A stretch of 64,000 bases of DNA from Protopterus annectens (GCF_019279795.1 NC_056731.1:867059982-867123981); one strand, 5' to 3'. Shown: positions 11,275 through 23,085, numbered from the stretch's first letter. Numbers and translations: made by a program. The notes: generated by a model not told the origin, from the sequence alone.

Positions 11275-12890
11275 GCGTATTATGCAACCAGATAAGGGAG
11301 GCGGATTGGTCATAATGAATGCTATGGAATAATCAGCTTTTATTACACATTCTGTATGATGATGCATATACTGAAGTCTCCCTAAATGAAATTAATATTT
11401 CTAATGCTAGAATTAATTATTATTTGGAAGATATGTTGTGGCAGGGACAAATAACTAAAGAGGCTTTTGTTTATATGCATGTGCAAAATCCTAGGATACC
11501 CATCATTTTTGGAGCACCCAAAATACATAAAGATTTACAAAGTCCACCACTACGTCCCATTGTGGATGCGGGGGGGGGGGGGGGGGGGCTCAAAAACATA
11601 CTTTATAGCCAAATACATAGACATTCAATTGAAACGAAAAATAACTGATCTGCATCACATTTGTCGTGATTCCTGGGATTTTCTTACAAAAGTAAATAGG
11701 TTGCATATACAAAATGTTGAAAATATTACATTCATCACGGTGGATGTAAAATATCTTTTTGCATGCATACCTCATGACATAGGATTGGCATGGTTTACTG
11801 ATTTTTTTTTTTTACAGAATTTGCACCTATACCACAGGATGACGTAAATACTCTGTCACATTTATTAGAATTGGTATTGACCAATAATTACTTATATCAT
11901 GATGGCCATTATTTCAAACAAACCAAAGGAGTAGCAATGGGCTCCCCGGTAGGCACATTGTATGCTAATGTTATTATGGCCATGTGGGAGCTTAATTATT
12001 TATTTCATTCACAATTTATGCAATACATACATATGTATTGTCGGTTCTTGGATAAACTCTTTTTTATTTGGCATGGTCCCATAGAAATTATTGATGAATT
12101 TATGCAATATATCAATAATTCCACTGATTTTATGACATTCACCCATGAAGTCGGCACAGATAGCATTTCTTATTTGGATGTATTATTGTCAAAAAATATC
12201 ACACAAGGCAACTTAAAGGCCAATATTTATAGGAAAAAAACCTATTCAAATAAGTTCTTGCACTTTACTAGCAACCGTCCTCAGCATGTCAAAAGGGCAG
12301 TTATTAAGGGGCAATTGGTTTGTGCAGCACGAATGGTATCAGATTTTGACGATTTCATGGATGAATGTCATCATATTGTAAATATGTTTTTAAATAGGGA
12401 CTATCCAAAACAATTTGTTAATAATCTTTTTCTTGAGGTATTGCATAAGAGAAACACGGGGTTTTATAAACCGCTATTGACAAATTTCAACATAATTGTC
12501 ACACAGGTGCATGATGCGGAAGGTGGTTCAAATGAGGTAACAACAAATAATTCACATTTTAATAATTGTAATAATAATCGTACTCATGGTAATGTAGCCT
12601 TTATAACAGCATACACACAAGATTCTGGGGAATTAAAGAGTTTAATAAACAAAAATTGGATATTTATAAAGGGAGATATTCAATTGGCTAAAATTTTAGG
12701 CACACAACCTTCAATTATTTATAAAAGGGATCGTCATTTGAAGGATTGGTGCAATGCATGTTCTAATGTAGTGCAAAAAACAAAAGGAACAATGAGAAAA
12801 TGTAATACGTGTGCCTATTGTGCTTATATATTCGAAACCGCGCAGTTGTCAATTATGGGAATGCAGATTAATTTAAAAGGGAAAATGTAA
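11275..12890 (+). pseudogene. Penelope-like reverse transcriptase
   Basis: The N-terminal part shows QPDKGGGLVIMN and GAPKIHKDLQSPPLRPIV, then a G-run (11571-11587) that breaks the frame. The long frame 11871-12890 has TKGVAMGSPVGTLYANV (motif B region) and CRFLDKLFFIWHG, where the usual DD of motif C reads DK, so the polymerase site is lost. Cys pairs near its end (CNACS, CNTCAYC) form the Cys-rich linker before the endonuclease. Active relatives copy their RNA onto chromosomal ends or nicks. Confidence 0.85.
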
Positions 12891-13241
12891 TTGCAATACA
12901 TCTGGTGTAGTTTATGCAGCGATATGCTCATACTGTGAAGCCTATTATATAGGCAAAACAGAACGCAAGCTAAGACAGCGTATATATGAGCATGTTTATG
13001 AGATTAATATACAATCACACAATAATGCATTATACAGACATCTGGCACACAATCCCACACATAAATTCCAATTTATAATACTAGAACAAGTATTATCATC
13101 CCCAAGAAATGGTCCCTGGAAACTAATATTAGAATCTAAAGAATATTGGTGGCAAGTCTTTTTAAATGCCACACAATTCCCAGGTCTTAATGACTCAATA
13201 TCTATCAAAAGTATTTTAAATCTTAAGGCTTATAATAGATA
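12888..13241 (+). pseudogene. GIY-YIG endonuclease domain of the Penelope-like element
   Basis: A stop near 12888 separates this from the RT, but the frame continues. It shows VVYAAICSYCEAYYIGKT, then RKLRQRIYEHV and a His-rich segment, ending in NLKAYNR before a stop at about 13240. GIY-YIG fusion to RT is diagnostic of canonical Penelope elements. The second motif reads YYIG and the conserved Arg of RQRIYEH is present. Confidence 0.85.
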
Positions 13242-13247
13242 GGCATA

Positions 13248-13249
<2 letters not shown>

Positions 13250-13302
<53 letters not shown>
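13250..13302. repeat. (TA)n microsatellite in the Penelope 3' region
   Basis: About 50 bp of TA repeats just downstream of the endonuclease stop codon. No foldback MITE adjoins it, unlike the other long TA arrays here. Confidence 0.9.
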
Positions 13303-13304
<2 letters not shown>

Positions 13305-13506
13305 TACTACAATTTTATTTTATGATCTTTTATAAATGTTTAAAATAGTTATGTATTTAAGTACTTGCATTCATGCATTTATGTTTTACATCGTATTAGA
13401 TTTTATCTGTCAAATGGTAATTTAATTGTAATTGGTTCATTTGTTAATTGACTTATTAGAGTAATAGTATATCTATATAAAGATTTTTTTTCTTTATATT
13501 CATTGT

Positions 13507-13548
13507 CTGATGAAGGCTGGTGTCACAGCCGAAAGCGCTTACTATTAA
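13507..13548 (+). ncRNA. Hammerhead-ribozyme-like motif near the Penelope 3' end
   Basis: CTGATGA (13507-13513) is followed by stem II GGCTG (13515-13519) pairing with CAGCC (13526-13530) around loop GTGTCA, then GAAA (13531-13534). This is the conserved hammerhead core in the right order and spacing. Hammerhead motifs are known from Penelope-like elements. Stem III (GCGCTTAC) is very short, and I could not find a good partner for stem I, so cleavage activity is uncertain. Confidence 0.6.
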
Positions 13549-14447
13549 ATCTTGGATTGCTGGTTACCACACTGTGTACCGTTGGATTGTTATTGTGCTG
13601 CTGGTCATTTCATTTGGCAGTTTGTGTTTCCAGTTTGTTTTAATATTAAAAATAACACAGGTGGACAGGTTCACACAGTTACAGAAAAAATGCTTAACTA
13701 ATCTCAGTGTTTTTCCTGACTGATCTCAAGAGTTACTATTCCCTGGTCACTTGCTAAAGTAAGGCAAGGTGAAGTAGGTGAGTGGTCCTTTAATGTCAGG
13801 TTCCAAAAACAGACTGCCCTGAGACTTCAGTGTCACCTAGTATTAAACATTATTTTAGTGATGGATTCCAGCATGACATCACATACATTTGGTCATCTGA
13901 TTTCTGGGTCCCATGCAATCACCTATTGCTAGAAACTGTCAGGATTTTGCACCAGTGTGTCAGTAATACAAACACGGAGAACCTTGATAAGATCTGCTGC
14001 AGCTCCTGGAAGTCATCAAACCATAAACACTTCCACTCTTTGTACATGAGCTAATAAACTATACTTACAGGCATTGCATCTGTCTTCATTCAAAACTGTA
14101 AGATAGCATCTTTATGGCCTAGGCACAGTAATTTCATTTCTTACTAATTTTCAGTGTTTGAAATTAAATGTACATGTATTAACAGAGGATACTGGAAGAG
14201 AATAGGTTAAACAGTTACAATAATATATGTGCATTACTTTTTCTGTCCAGCAGGGCACACTGTTGGTACATTTTTAACACATGCAGCTTTACAAATATAT
14301 TTTTCAACACAAGCATCTTTACAAATCAGTTTGATATAGAAATGACATATAATTCTTTACAAAATTCCAGCCAGCTGTGCTGACATATGTTACACATCCA
14401 CTGCCATACTTCTCCTGGCATAGCTGGCAACACTTCACATCATCACA

Positions 14448-14452
14448 TGAAC
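14448..14452. repeat. Right target-site duplication (TGAAC) of the LTR retrotransposon
   Basis: Matches 5512-5516 exactly. Confidence 0.8.
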
Positions 14453-14880
14453 AAACACAGTTAAAGACTGCATGGAATCAGATTCACCGTTTTGTATTCT
14501 TAGTAAATGAAGAATTTTACCATGATACTGGAGGAGTTTCTCCTATGCTTAAATGTGCAGAATTTCTATGCTGTAGTATTAGTACTTGGATTTAGAGAAG
14601 GTCAGTGTTCCTAGTTTGGATGATTATAACTTTTAAATGTAGGATGTCAGACATGCTACCCACACTAATCCTCTTTTCAGCACTATGTAACAGTGCCATT
14701 TAAGAAACATTCCATCTCATCAGTGAATTTAAATAGCATTACAACTCATGAGTGAAATTTATTTTTCTCAGTTCTTTCTGTTAGCATTACAGGTCATTAG
14801 TTGTCCAGTCTATCTGAAGGTTTTAGGAGTTTTTGATGCACTTGGCTTTTAAACAGCTATATGCTGCTGTGCTTATTTTG
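14453..14880. other. No recognisable gene
   Basis: AT-rich sequence with only short chance ORFs and no repeat that I recognise. Confidence 0.5.
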
Positions 14881-14889
14881 TATCTAGGA

Positions 14890-15272
14890 GGGTCTGTATT
14901 AGAACGTCAAACACTTAGGTTGCCGAACACCTAAACGTCAACACCTAAAAGTTGAATTATCAAAACCGCGACCAGCCAACTACGCAATTTTTTTTCCCCG
15001 TGAAAATGTTTGCTTGGCCAACAAAAAAAAAAACATACTTTAAAACCCTAATCAAGTGGGTGGCTGTGCCCCCACCCCCCCTAAATAAATATACAAACTC
15101 CGAGATTGCGCTACATCAGGGAAAAAGGCAAATCCCCGATGACGGCCAAGTGAACTTTTTCCCTGGGAAAAAATTTGCTTAATTGGCCAGTCCCAGTTTT
15201 GAATGTTCAATGTTTAGGTGCCGACATTTAGGTGTTCGATAACCTAAACATTTGACAGTGTAATAGGAACCC
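14890..15272. mobile_element. Foldback MITE A
   Basis: 383 bp with TIRs of about 65 bp (14890-14955 against 15207-15272; shared words CGAACACCTAAA and GGCACCTAAA or CAACACCTAAA). It is bounded by a 9-bp target duplication, TATCTAGGA (14881-14889) and TATCTAGAA (15273-15281). The shared core lies on the minus strand near 15060-15160: GCGCAATCTCGGAGTT, TATATTTATTTAGG, then a G-run and GCACAGCC. It starts GGGTCTG. No coding capacity. Confidence 0.8.
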
Positions 15273-15284
15273 TATCTAGAAGTG

Positions 15285-15765
15285 TACTGCTACATCCATC
15301 TTATTGAACAGCAGGGCTGCTTTCCAAATAGTCAGTTTTATAGAGCACATGTCTGTTCTTGAACTTCCAAATGACCTTTTGTTCTATGCAAAGCATTTTG
15401 TATTATCAAGAAATGATGCTATTAGAACTGTGCTGGTCACTTTCAGAAATGAAGTTGTGCATTGCACATAAAGATACTGAAATCCAGAAACATTGGGTAT
15501 TGCACAGTCTTTCTTATTTTGCATAGTCTAGATATTTAATTTGTTTTAGTAAAAGATGTGCATTTAATACATTGTACTGATAGAAATCGATTGTGCAGCA
15601 TCTTATATGTAGTGTGTTTGTGTGTATGTGTTCAAGGTGATTGGGAGAATCAAATGGCTAAGCCATGACATCTTCAGAGTAGCAGTTTGATTTGTGTATT
15701 AATTATTTTAACATTTTTCCCTTTTTAATGGCGTATCGTAGCCTTTTAAAAATTTAACTAGCTGG
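15285..15765. other. No recognisable gene
   Basis: Sequence between MITE A and a CR1 fragment, with nothing assignable. Confidence 0.5.
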
Positions 15766-15769
15766 AGAA

Positions 15770-16260
15770 AAAATATCAAACCTTATATTCTGCATCCATT
15801 AGGCCAGTTATTGAATACAATGCCCCCCTTTGGGATGTGTGTCACTAGACATATCAAACAACTAGAAAGACCACAGGGTTTCTTAATTAAAAGGTTATTG
15901 GCTTAAAATCCTAAGCTAGTAGAAGAGACTGGAAGCACTGTCCCTTTATTCAGTATCTCATAGATTTTTGAGGTGAGGTATTCTGGATCTCTTGTTTCTC
16001 CATAAATCAAATGGTCCCGTAAATACCAGAACCAAAATCTACATTCTCATCAGCAAATAAATAAAACATGGTGGAGAGAGAGGTTCATTGTGCAGCGCCT
16101 TCCCCACTGCAAATCAAGCATTATCTTCCCTCAAACAAGAACCGGATGACTGGATGGATATTCACAAATTCACCCCTGGTTTGACTGTCTTTGCCCTCAC
16201 TGAAAAAGGAGGTACAGTCTAAATGTGGGTACTTGCAGGGCATAAATAGTCACACTTGTA
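15770..16260 (+). mobile_element. CR1 LINE 3' fragment
   Basis: Broken frames give RPVIEYNAPLWD near 15800, then QLERPQGF, matching RPVIEYNAPFSMC and QLEHPQRY in the better copy at 27660-27760. It is heavily decayed, with many stops. It covers only the RT C-terminal region. Confidence 0.65.
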
Positions 16261-16630
16261 GTTCCTATGATGTGTATGAAATAATTGAAATACAAATTAA
16301 CAAGAGATGAATCCTTGTTTTTGGCAGCTATATTATTTTACAATATTATAGGACAACAGAAACAGAACAGCAAACTGATCAGTTTCTTATGGCTTAATAA
16401 CATCAATCAGAAATAAAAATTTTGGGGGGCGGAACCTGAATGGCCAACTGAAAGCAAAATTTTAGAGCTCCATAAACTAGTAAAATAAAACAAGGAAATT
16501 ATATATATTTTTTCAAATAAAATGCTAAAAACGTATAGATAAATGACTAAACTACATAAATAGTAATTTTGGTGGATTTCTACAAACATTTTCCTGTCAG
16601 GAAACTTGGAGATTTATTCAGTTCCTGAAA

Positions 16631-17264
16631 ATGAGCAACTCTAGGAATTCTCACACTGATGCAGCTTTAAAGAAAGAACTGCAATTGATGACAACCACCT
16701 TACAAGAGCTGTCTATGAAGATGGATGATTTTAAAGAAAATCTGGAAAAATCTCAGTGAATTGTCAAAAACATACTGACACTCTCAAAGAAATATTACAT
16801 CAACATCAGACAAAAATAAACACAGAGACTTCTCTAAATGACATTGAAGAGAGACTTAAAGAAGCACAAAATAATTTCTCCTTAAACAAAATACTTTTCT
16901 TCTTAACAAAGTAGATGATTTAGAAAATAGGGAAAGGAGAAACAACATTAGGATCTTCGGGTTACCTGACTATTCCACCAGAATATTAGAACAAAGGAAA
17001 AAACTTTGGCCAATGATAAAACTACTAAAGCAAAATAATATCAAGGCACAGCTTGCCTATCTAGCTAAGATAAAAATATTGTATGCCAATGAGATGAGAA
17101 CCTTCAATGACTTAGAAGAAGCTTCTTCATTTATTAAAAATAATAATGTGATTTCTATCCCAAAAGATATGGAATGGCTATCTCCTTCTCTTAAAAGAAT
17201 AAAAGAAACAAGTGCTTGGACTGATGTTAAAAAGAAAAAAAACAAAAGACTGATTCCAAAATAG
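16631..17264 (+). pseudogene. L1-type ORF1 protein remnant, internally deleted
   Basis: ATG at 16631 opens MSNSRNSHTDAALKKELQL, clearly related to the start of ORF1 in copy 2 (45251, MSNSKNPQQESAVKKELHL). A coiled-coil-like Lys/Glu/Leu segment follows, then ERRNNIRIFGLP near 16930-16970, the start of the RRM. The sequence then jumps to LLKQNNIKAQLAYLAKIK, which in copy 2 lies over 100 residues further on, so most of the RRM and the start of the C-terminal domain are deleted. Intact ORF1p is an RNA-binding trimeric chaperone of the LINE RNP. Several frameshifts occur. Confidence 0.78.
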
Positions 17265-17269
17265 TTGTT

Positions 17270-20117
17270 TCAACCAAATCTCTCAAAGTATTAACTATGA
17301 TATGAACTGCTATTAGTAACTGTTTAAAATGAGAATGTATCCTTTGTCTTCTTAAAGCAAAAAGTCACGTAATCATCTTAGAAACTTTAATATCTAACTT
17401 TAAAACAGAGGAGACAAGTGATTTTTCACACAGGTATATGGAGGTCAAGTTGGGGTAGTCTGCCTTCCTAGAATAGGGACCATGTATTACTTAAAAGTAT
17501 ACGCATTTTTAATATACAAAATATACGTTTTTTTTTTTTTTTTTGAGCTAATGAATACTCACTCTATTTGATTGCTTATTGGTTACACTTGGCCAAATAA
17601 TAATTAAATTAATCCGGTTATAAGAGGCAACACCTAATAGTTGTTTGTTTCTAGTTTTCTAAGTTAGCATTCCATTCATAAATACTGCAGTGCCTATTAG
17701 TTCTTTAAATAAGTGTTGCTGCATTTACCAGCTTGTCTAGTTGAAATCACATCAATAAAAGATGCCGTATTTGCTTCCTTGTTTGGTATATACTGATATG
17801 CCTGCTTGTATATTCAAATTGATAATTAATACATGTGTTCGGCTATGCTTGTGAGTTTGTTGAATGGCTATTGTTTTGCTTGCTGTCTTGATTAGTCTAA
17901 CATATCGTTCTTGAACAAAGCCGTGTTTGCCAGCTTGTTGGGGAGGTGTTGCCATGATTGCTGAGATGCTTGTAGTGTCATCGTGCATAAAAGCTGCTGT
18001 ACATGTTAGTCTACTGGATGGGTATTGGAGTTTTTGCTGACTCGCATAAGATAATGTAGTATACATGGTGCTGCTGTGTTTGCTTGTTGGGGAAGTACTG
18101 CTGTGTTTGCTGAATTGTAGGATGCGATCTGGGGATGGCTGTTCACATCTTGTCCCTGTTTGCTTTTCTCTGCCTTTAAGTCACTTCTCTCCCAGTTCTG
18201 CATTCATTGTATAAAAGGAGGGAAAAATTACATTGGTGGGCAAGAGAAGTGAAGCTTTTTGCATTCTGTGTGCCTCATGAGCACCTTAGGCTGCCTTTCA
18301 TTAGTCTCCTAGTAGGATCTGACTCTATTTAGGTTCCCATGGCAATGGGAAACCATGATGTCAGTCCTTAACAGCTCAGCGAGCTTCTGAGGTGAACCTC
18401 AACACTTAGTTATTAAACAAAGGAAACTAAGCTGTTAAATTTATTAAGATTGAAAATGGGAACCATGAGTAAGATTAAACAAAGTAGACATGAAGGAATA
18501 ATATAGTGTTGCTCTCTTGGAGTAATCTGGCCTGTATGGAACAATTTAAGGTAATAGCCTTAATTGTTTTTCTAATATTTTCTGCCCATTTGAGTTATGT
18601 TTGGTAAATATGACATTGCCAGTGAAACAAGTGTATTCTAAGTTGACATTACATTATTAATGTTATACAGAATAAGTCAGCATGAATGTGACAATTTAGA
18701 GATAGCAATGAAAAGTAATCTGTTATAATCTGAAATACGTAACTTCTGATTTAATCATAGCCACTTATACAAACTCTCTTAGCATGTGGTAGTCTGTACA
18801 AGCTTGAGTTTAATTTTAACTCAATGGTTTCAGACTTTGTCTATGTGTTTAGTCAATTAACATAATGTGGAATTTGATATAGGGTTGGTTTCTCTGTTAA
18901 TCTCTTTCCAGAAAGGGTATAAATAATGTTATTGACAGAAGTAGAATAGAGAATTTAATAAGTACATTATAATAACATCTGATAAATACAATGTAGACAA
19001 CTAGTAGATTGTTGTCTGATGCTTATATTCAAAGACCCTGACATCAAGAGAGTTTGTAGCTTCTGACTTATAAGAATCTCTAATACACTGATAATTGCTA
19101 CAGATGGAAACTTCTCATATGCAGAAGAAGGGGAAAAAAGATCCACTGTTTCTAGAATGTACTAAGTCTTAGTTATGCTTGTTTATTGAGAGTTTTCACA
19201 ATTTAAAACATGCTACGTAATGATACAAGATAACTACTTTTATACCTGCATAAGTGATGAATATTACTTACTTCCTTCATTGATTATACTATCTATAATT
19301 AATAGCTACAAATTATATTATCATTTGAACATTATAATGTTTACATAATACACATTGAACAACCTTCTCCAAAATTCTAGCTTTTTACAGTAAAGAGAAC
19401 ATTGTAAGCTAGCTATGACTTTCCCTCAGCAATTGTAAGATACTTGTTTCTAGTGTTAAGTAGCTGAATTTATATATGACAATACTGTCAACACTTAATA
19501 TTTCTTCTATCAAAGAGTGGCAAATATGATGATAAACTGGATAAACCTAGTGCTTTATACTATCTATGGCTTTCTACAGGGTCTGTTCATATCTCAAATA
19601 AGTATGAGTAGCAAATGTGGTTACAGCCATAAACATCAATCTAGACTTATTCATATGTTACAATATTACAAGATTTATAAACAGACTAATGTACAACAAA
19701 AATACAGGATATAAAGAACTATTTCTGAACCTTCTCAGATGCAAACTAGTGTGCAGATAATATTTTGCCTTCTGACATGAAATTCTATTCTCTAATGTAT
19801 GAATTAGTATGTAATTGTGATATCTGAGCAGGAACCTATGGATGTATAATGCAGATAAACAAATCTGTGGGCAGGTACACATTAACTGGGGAAATATGAT
19901 CTACAGACCTTTCCAGAGTAGTACCACTAGAGTTGTATCATAATCAACACAATCATATCTTACTTTGATCAATATGGCCAACACATCTGCATATATGAAA
20001 ACACAGTTTATATTTATAGTATGAATATTATAAGAACTATAATTTGCCTCACTTGCCCTTAATATACAAATACTAAAAGCTAATTGGTTGTGATCAAATT
20101 TAACGTCTACTAATATA
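17270..20117. other. Long ORF1-ORF2 spacer of L1 copy 1, unassigned
   Basis: No coding signal. Between 17900 and 18120 related phrases recur (CTTGTTGGGGAGGTGTTGCC and CTTGTTGGGGAAGTACTGCT). The rest is AT-rich. It is unclear whether this is native spacer or contains old insertions. The spacer is much longer than usual for L1. Confidence 0.4.
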
Positions 20118-20126
20118 TTATCATAA

Positions 20127-20515
20127 GGGTCTATATCAGCTTATCGAAAGCTGATAACTTTGAACGCTAGTTGATCGACCTCTAAAGGTCAAATAACCAA
20201 AATAGTGAAGACACAGAACAGTGATTTTTTTTCCCAGTGAAAACAATAGCTGGGCCGTTGTTGGGAGTTTGCCATTTCCTCCACTGTGGTGCAATCTCAG
20301 AGTTGGTATATTTAAGTAGGGGGGTGTGGGGGGCACAGCCCCCACTTTATGTTGTGGGTTTTTTTTATTTATTGATTTATTTTTGCGGAACAGTGATTTT
20401 TTCCCTGGGGGAAAAAATCACTTTACCGTGTCTTCGCTATTTTGGTTGTTCGACCTTTTGTGGTTGATCAACTAGCGTTGGATGTTATCAGCTTTCGATA
20501 AGCCGATATAGACTC
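20127..20515. mobile_element. Foldback MITE B
   Basis: 389 bp with TIRs of about 110 bp (20127-20240 against 20402-20515). The 9-bp target duplication is TTATCATAA (20118-20126) and TTATTATAA (20516-20524). It starts GGGTCTATATC. Each TIR contains small hairpins such as ATCAGCT-TATCGAA-AGCTGAT. The core on the plus strand (about 20270-20345) reads GTGCAATCTCAGAGTTGG, TATATTTAAGTAGG, then GGGGGGCACAGCCCCC. Confidence 0.85.
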
Positions 20516-20524
20516 TTATTATAA

Positions 20525-21165
20525 GTTGGATATTATATAACTATTGAATAAGAATAATAAAAATAAGTAGACACATTCTTTAGCATAAATTAATTATCAT
20601 TAGTAACAAACATAGTTTAAAGATATTTGCTTCTGATTTATATTAAATGTACCATTTCAATACAAATATATTGTAAGTTTTGAGAATTCCAGATAGGTGA
20701 ATACATATTAGGTATTTCCTAGTGTAATAAAATTGTAGATTATATTACTAAAAGGTAGTATTTCCTGGTATATAAAGCATTTCAGAATTTCATATTTCTT
20801 TTACAAATTATTCTCCATACAATAGTTTAGTTTATGGAGCTCAGATGTTCTTGATTGTTAAAGGTATGAGTGATAATTATGAGTGTAATCTAATAGACTT
20901 AAGTTTATCTATTAGATTAGGAATGACTTTCATTCCATGTCTAGAGTGGAACTTGGTTAAATCAATAGTTGTTATTCTAATCTTATTGTTATATAAAAAT
21001 ACTCTTTTAAAGCCTGACCAAAGTACTATTCTACTTGTATTCACAGAAGGAATAAGACTGACAAACACTTTTAAAACCTTACACACAAACATAAATTTTG
21101 TTGTTATCAGAGGAAACTGATAGCTATAATAATAACAAAAGTGCATTTTCTAACAATAACTTGAT
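20525..21165. other. Spacer of L1 copy 1 upstream of ORF2
   Basis: AT-rich, without a supportable gene. The 20845-21120 open frame has no recognisable domain and is probably chance. Confidence 0.4.
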
Positions 21166-23023
21166 ATGGATTTAAATTTATTCTCCTTAAATACTAATGG
21201 CTTAAATAATCCAAGCAAAAGATCAAATTTATTGAAATATTTGAAACTAAACAAAGCACAAGTAGTCTTCTTTCAAGAAACGCATTTTAAAATACATGAC
21301 AGATTTATATGGAATCCTAAGGAATATATGATCTTAGCTCAATCCTCCTATAAGACAAAGATAAAATGAGTATGAATTTTATGGAAAAAGAATATTGTCA
21401 TCCCAGAAATTATTTATAAATATGAAGATAAAGAGGATCTTATAGCCTTTTTAATAGTTAAATTTAATAACAGAATATGGACTCTAGCAAATCTATAATG
21501 GTACCCTGATATTGGAATAGGAACTGTCAAAAACACTTTTTTTCCAATATTTATAAAGGTAATTTAATAATGGGAGGGATTTCAACTGTATTCTAGATGC
21601 TTCTGAAACTACCAAGAGACCTCTTGGTGCAACCTCCATTTCTAAATCCTTAAAAAAATGGGTTGAATCATTTCATTTAATAGATACATTTAGACTGATA
21701 GAAGATAAATCTTTATTGCTCTCCCATCAAGATCATATATTTAGAACTCAAACTAGAATAGATATTTGTTGTTCAAGATTTACATTCAAAAATCATCAAT
21801 TTCTCAATCACTCCATGCCCTTTTTCAGATCATGTCCCTTTGATTTTGAAATTTCAGATCAAGTTCAAACCGTTAATCTTCTCTTCTAGAATACCATCAT
21901 ATATCACAAAAATTAAATAATTCAAATCCTGGCCATTGTCAGAAGTACTGTTTTCCTAGATATTAACTGTACAACAGAAATCAATAAAGTTATGATATGG
22001 GACTCATTAAAAGCTTATATATTTGGTAAACCCTTAGTTGGTATAAAAATAAAGTTACAGAGTGGGATTCTGAATTATTAGATTTACAATCCATACTTTT
22101 GTCAGTAAAATGTAAAAAAAATAAAATTCTGTAGAAATTAAAAAGAAAATAGAGGAATTAAATAAAAATATAATGAAATTCTAACACACAAAAACTAGTC
22201 TAGCCATAGAAAAATTAAAAGTAAACTCCTTGGCCACCTTCCCCAGATATCTGCATAATTTATCCACAAGAATTAAAACACAATCCAAAGCAAACAACAT
22301 TAATAATATCTACCATGAAAGGAAAGGGAAGAAGTATTGTATGTAGGAGACATTCTTGATGCATTCAGATATCACTATATGGAACACTTAAAAAAAAAAA
22401 AAGAATTTACATACTGATCAGTTAAGCTTGGATACATATTCCATCAATATAAAAAAAAGTCCAGAAGAACTAAAAATTGATTTACAAAAATCTATATCCT
22501 ACAAAGAAATTATCGATAGGATAAAAGAAGGTAAAACTAACAAAGCACTAGGATTAGACGGTATAAGTTTGGAAATATATAAACTTTTCCCCTCAGTAAT
22601 TTCTCTCTTTCATAAAACTTTATTAGAAATCCAGTTACAAGCAATAATACTACCCTCTTGGAAATATTCTTTAATCACTTCAATCTTAAAAGAAAAGAAA
22701 ATACCAACTCTTTGTACCTCATATAGGCCTATATCATTGCTAAATAATGATTATAAGATATGTATGTCAATTTTAGCCAATAGAATGAAAATACCATTAT
22801 CCAAAACAATAAATAATGATCAAACTGTATTTATATATAATAGACACAGGCATGATGGCATTAAAATTATACTCACCCTTATAGATTATGTAAATAAGGA
22901 AAACAAAGAAACACTCATAATTGGATTGGACATAGAGAAAGCCTTTGACTCCCTAAACTGGGAATATCTATTTAGAATTCTAGTATTATTTGAATTTCCT
23001 CTTTCCTTTGTTCACCTCTTAAA

Positions 23024-23025
<2 letters not shown>

Positions 23026-23083
<58 letters not shown>
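23026..23083. repeat. (TA)n array left of MITE C
   Basis: Continuous TA repeat lying where L1 RT coding sequence should continue. It ends directly at the GGATTC start of MITE C. Confidence 0.9.

Positions 23084-23085
<2 letters not shown>

Larger units (their letters stand above)
11267..13641 (+). mobile_element. Penelope-like element, 5' truncated, nested in the LTR
   Basis: The insertion lies between two copies of AATATTAAA (11258-11266 and 13642-13650), a 9-bp target duplication; the uninterrupted LTR has one related copy. It contains a Penelope-type RT, a GIY-YIG endonuclease and a 3' region with a TA array and a hammerhead-like motif. It starts inside the RT N-terminal region, so it is 5' truncated. 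It is younger than the LTR element that it interrupts. Confidence 0.88.
5517..14447 (-). mobile_element. Gmr1-like Ty3/Gypsy LTR retrotransposon, RT/RNase H deleted, with nested Penelope insertion
   Basis: Two long direct repeats (5517-7010 and 10519-14447) bracket a minus-strand internal region of about 3.5 kb, and identical TGAAC target duplications (5512-5516 and 14448-14452) flank the whole. Internal order, read on the minus strand, is gag (SCAN-like capsid, CCHC relic), protease, integrase, GPY-like region, polypurine tract. Protease followed directly by integrase is the order of Gmr1-like Ty3/Gypsy elements, in which RT and RNase H lie after integrase. Here nothing like RT or RNase H remains between integrase and the 3' LTR. 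The LTRs differ by many substitutions and indels, so the insertion is old. No convincing primer-binding site adjoins the 5' LTR. Confidence 0.85.
10519..14447 (-). repeat. 5' LTR of the Gmr1-like element, split by a Penelope-like insertion
   Basis: The two halves, 10519-11266 and 13642-14447, together align with the 5517-7010 LTR. The outer end reads CATCACA, followed by the TGAAC target duplication. A CA array at 10864-10905 is expanded relative to the other LTR. Without the insertion this LTR is about 1.55 kb. Confidence 0.85.

Noticed and set aside
20340-20345. G-quadruplex in MITE cores
   Set aside because: Only two long G-runs per core; the G-run/C-run hairpin explains the pattern better.
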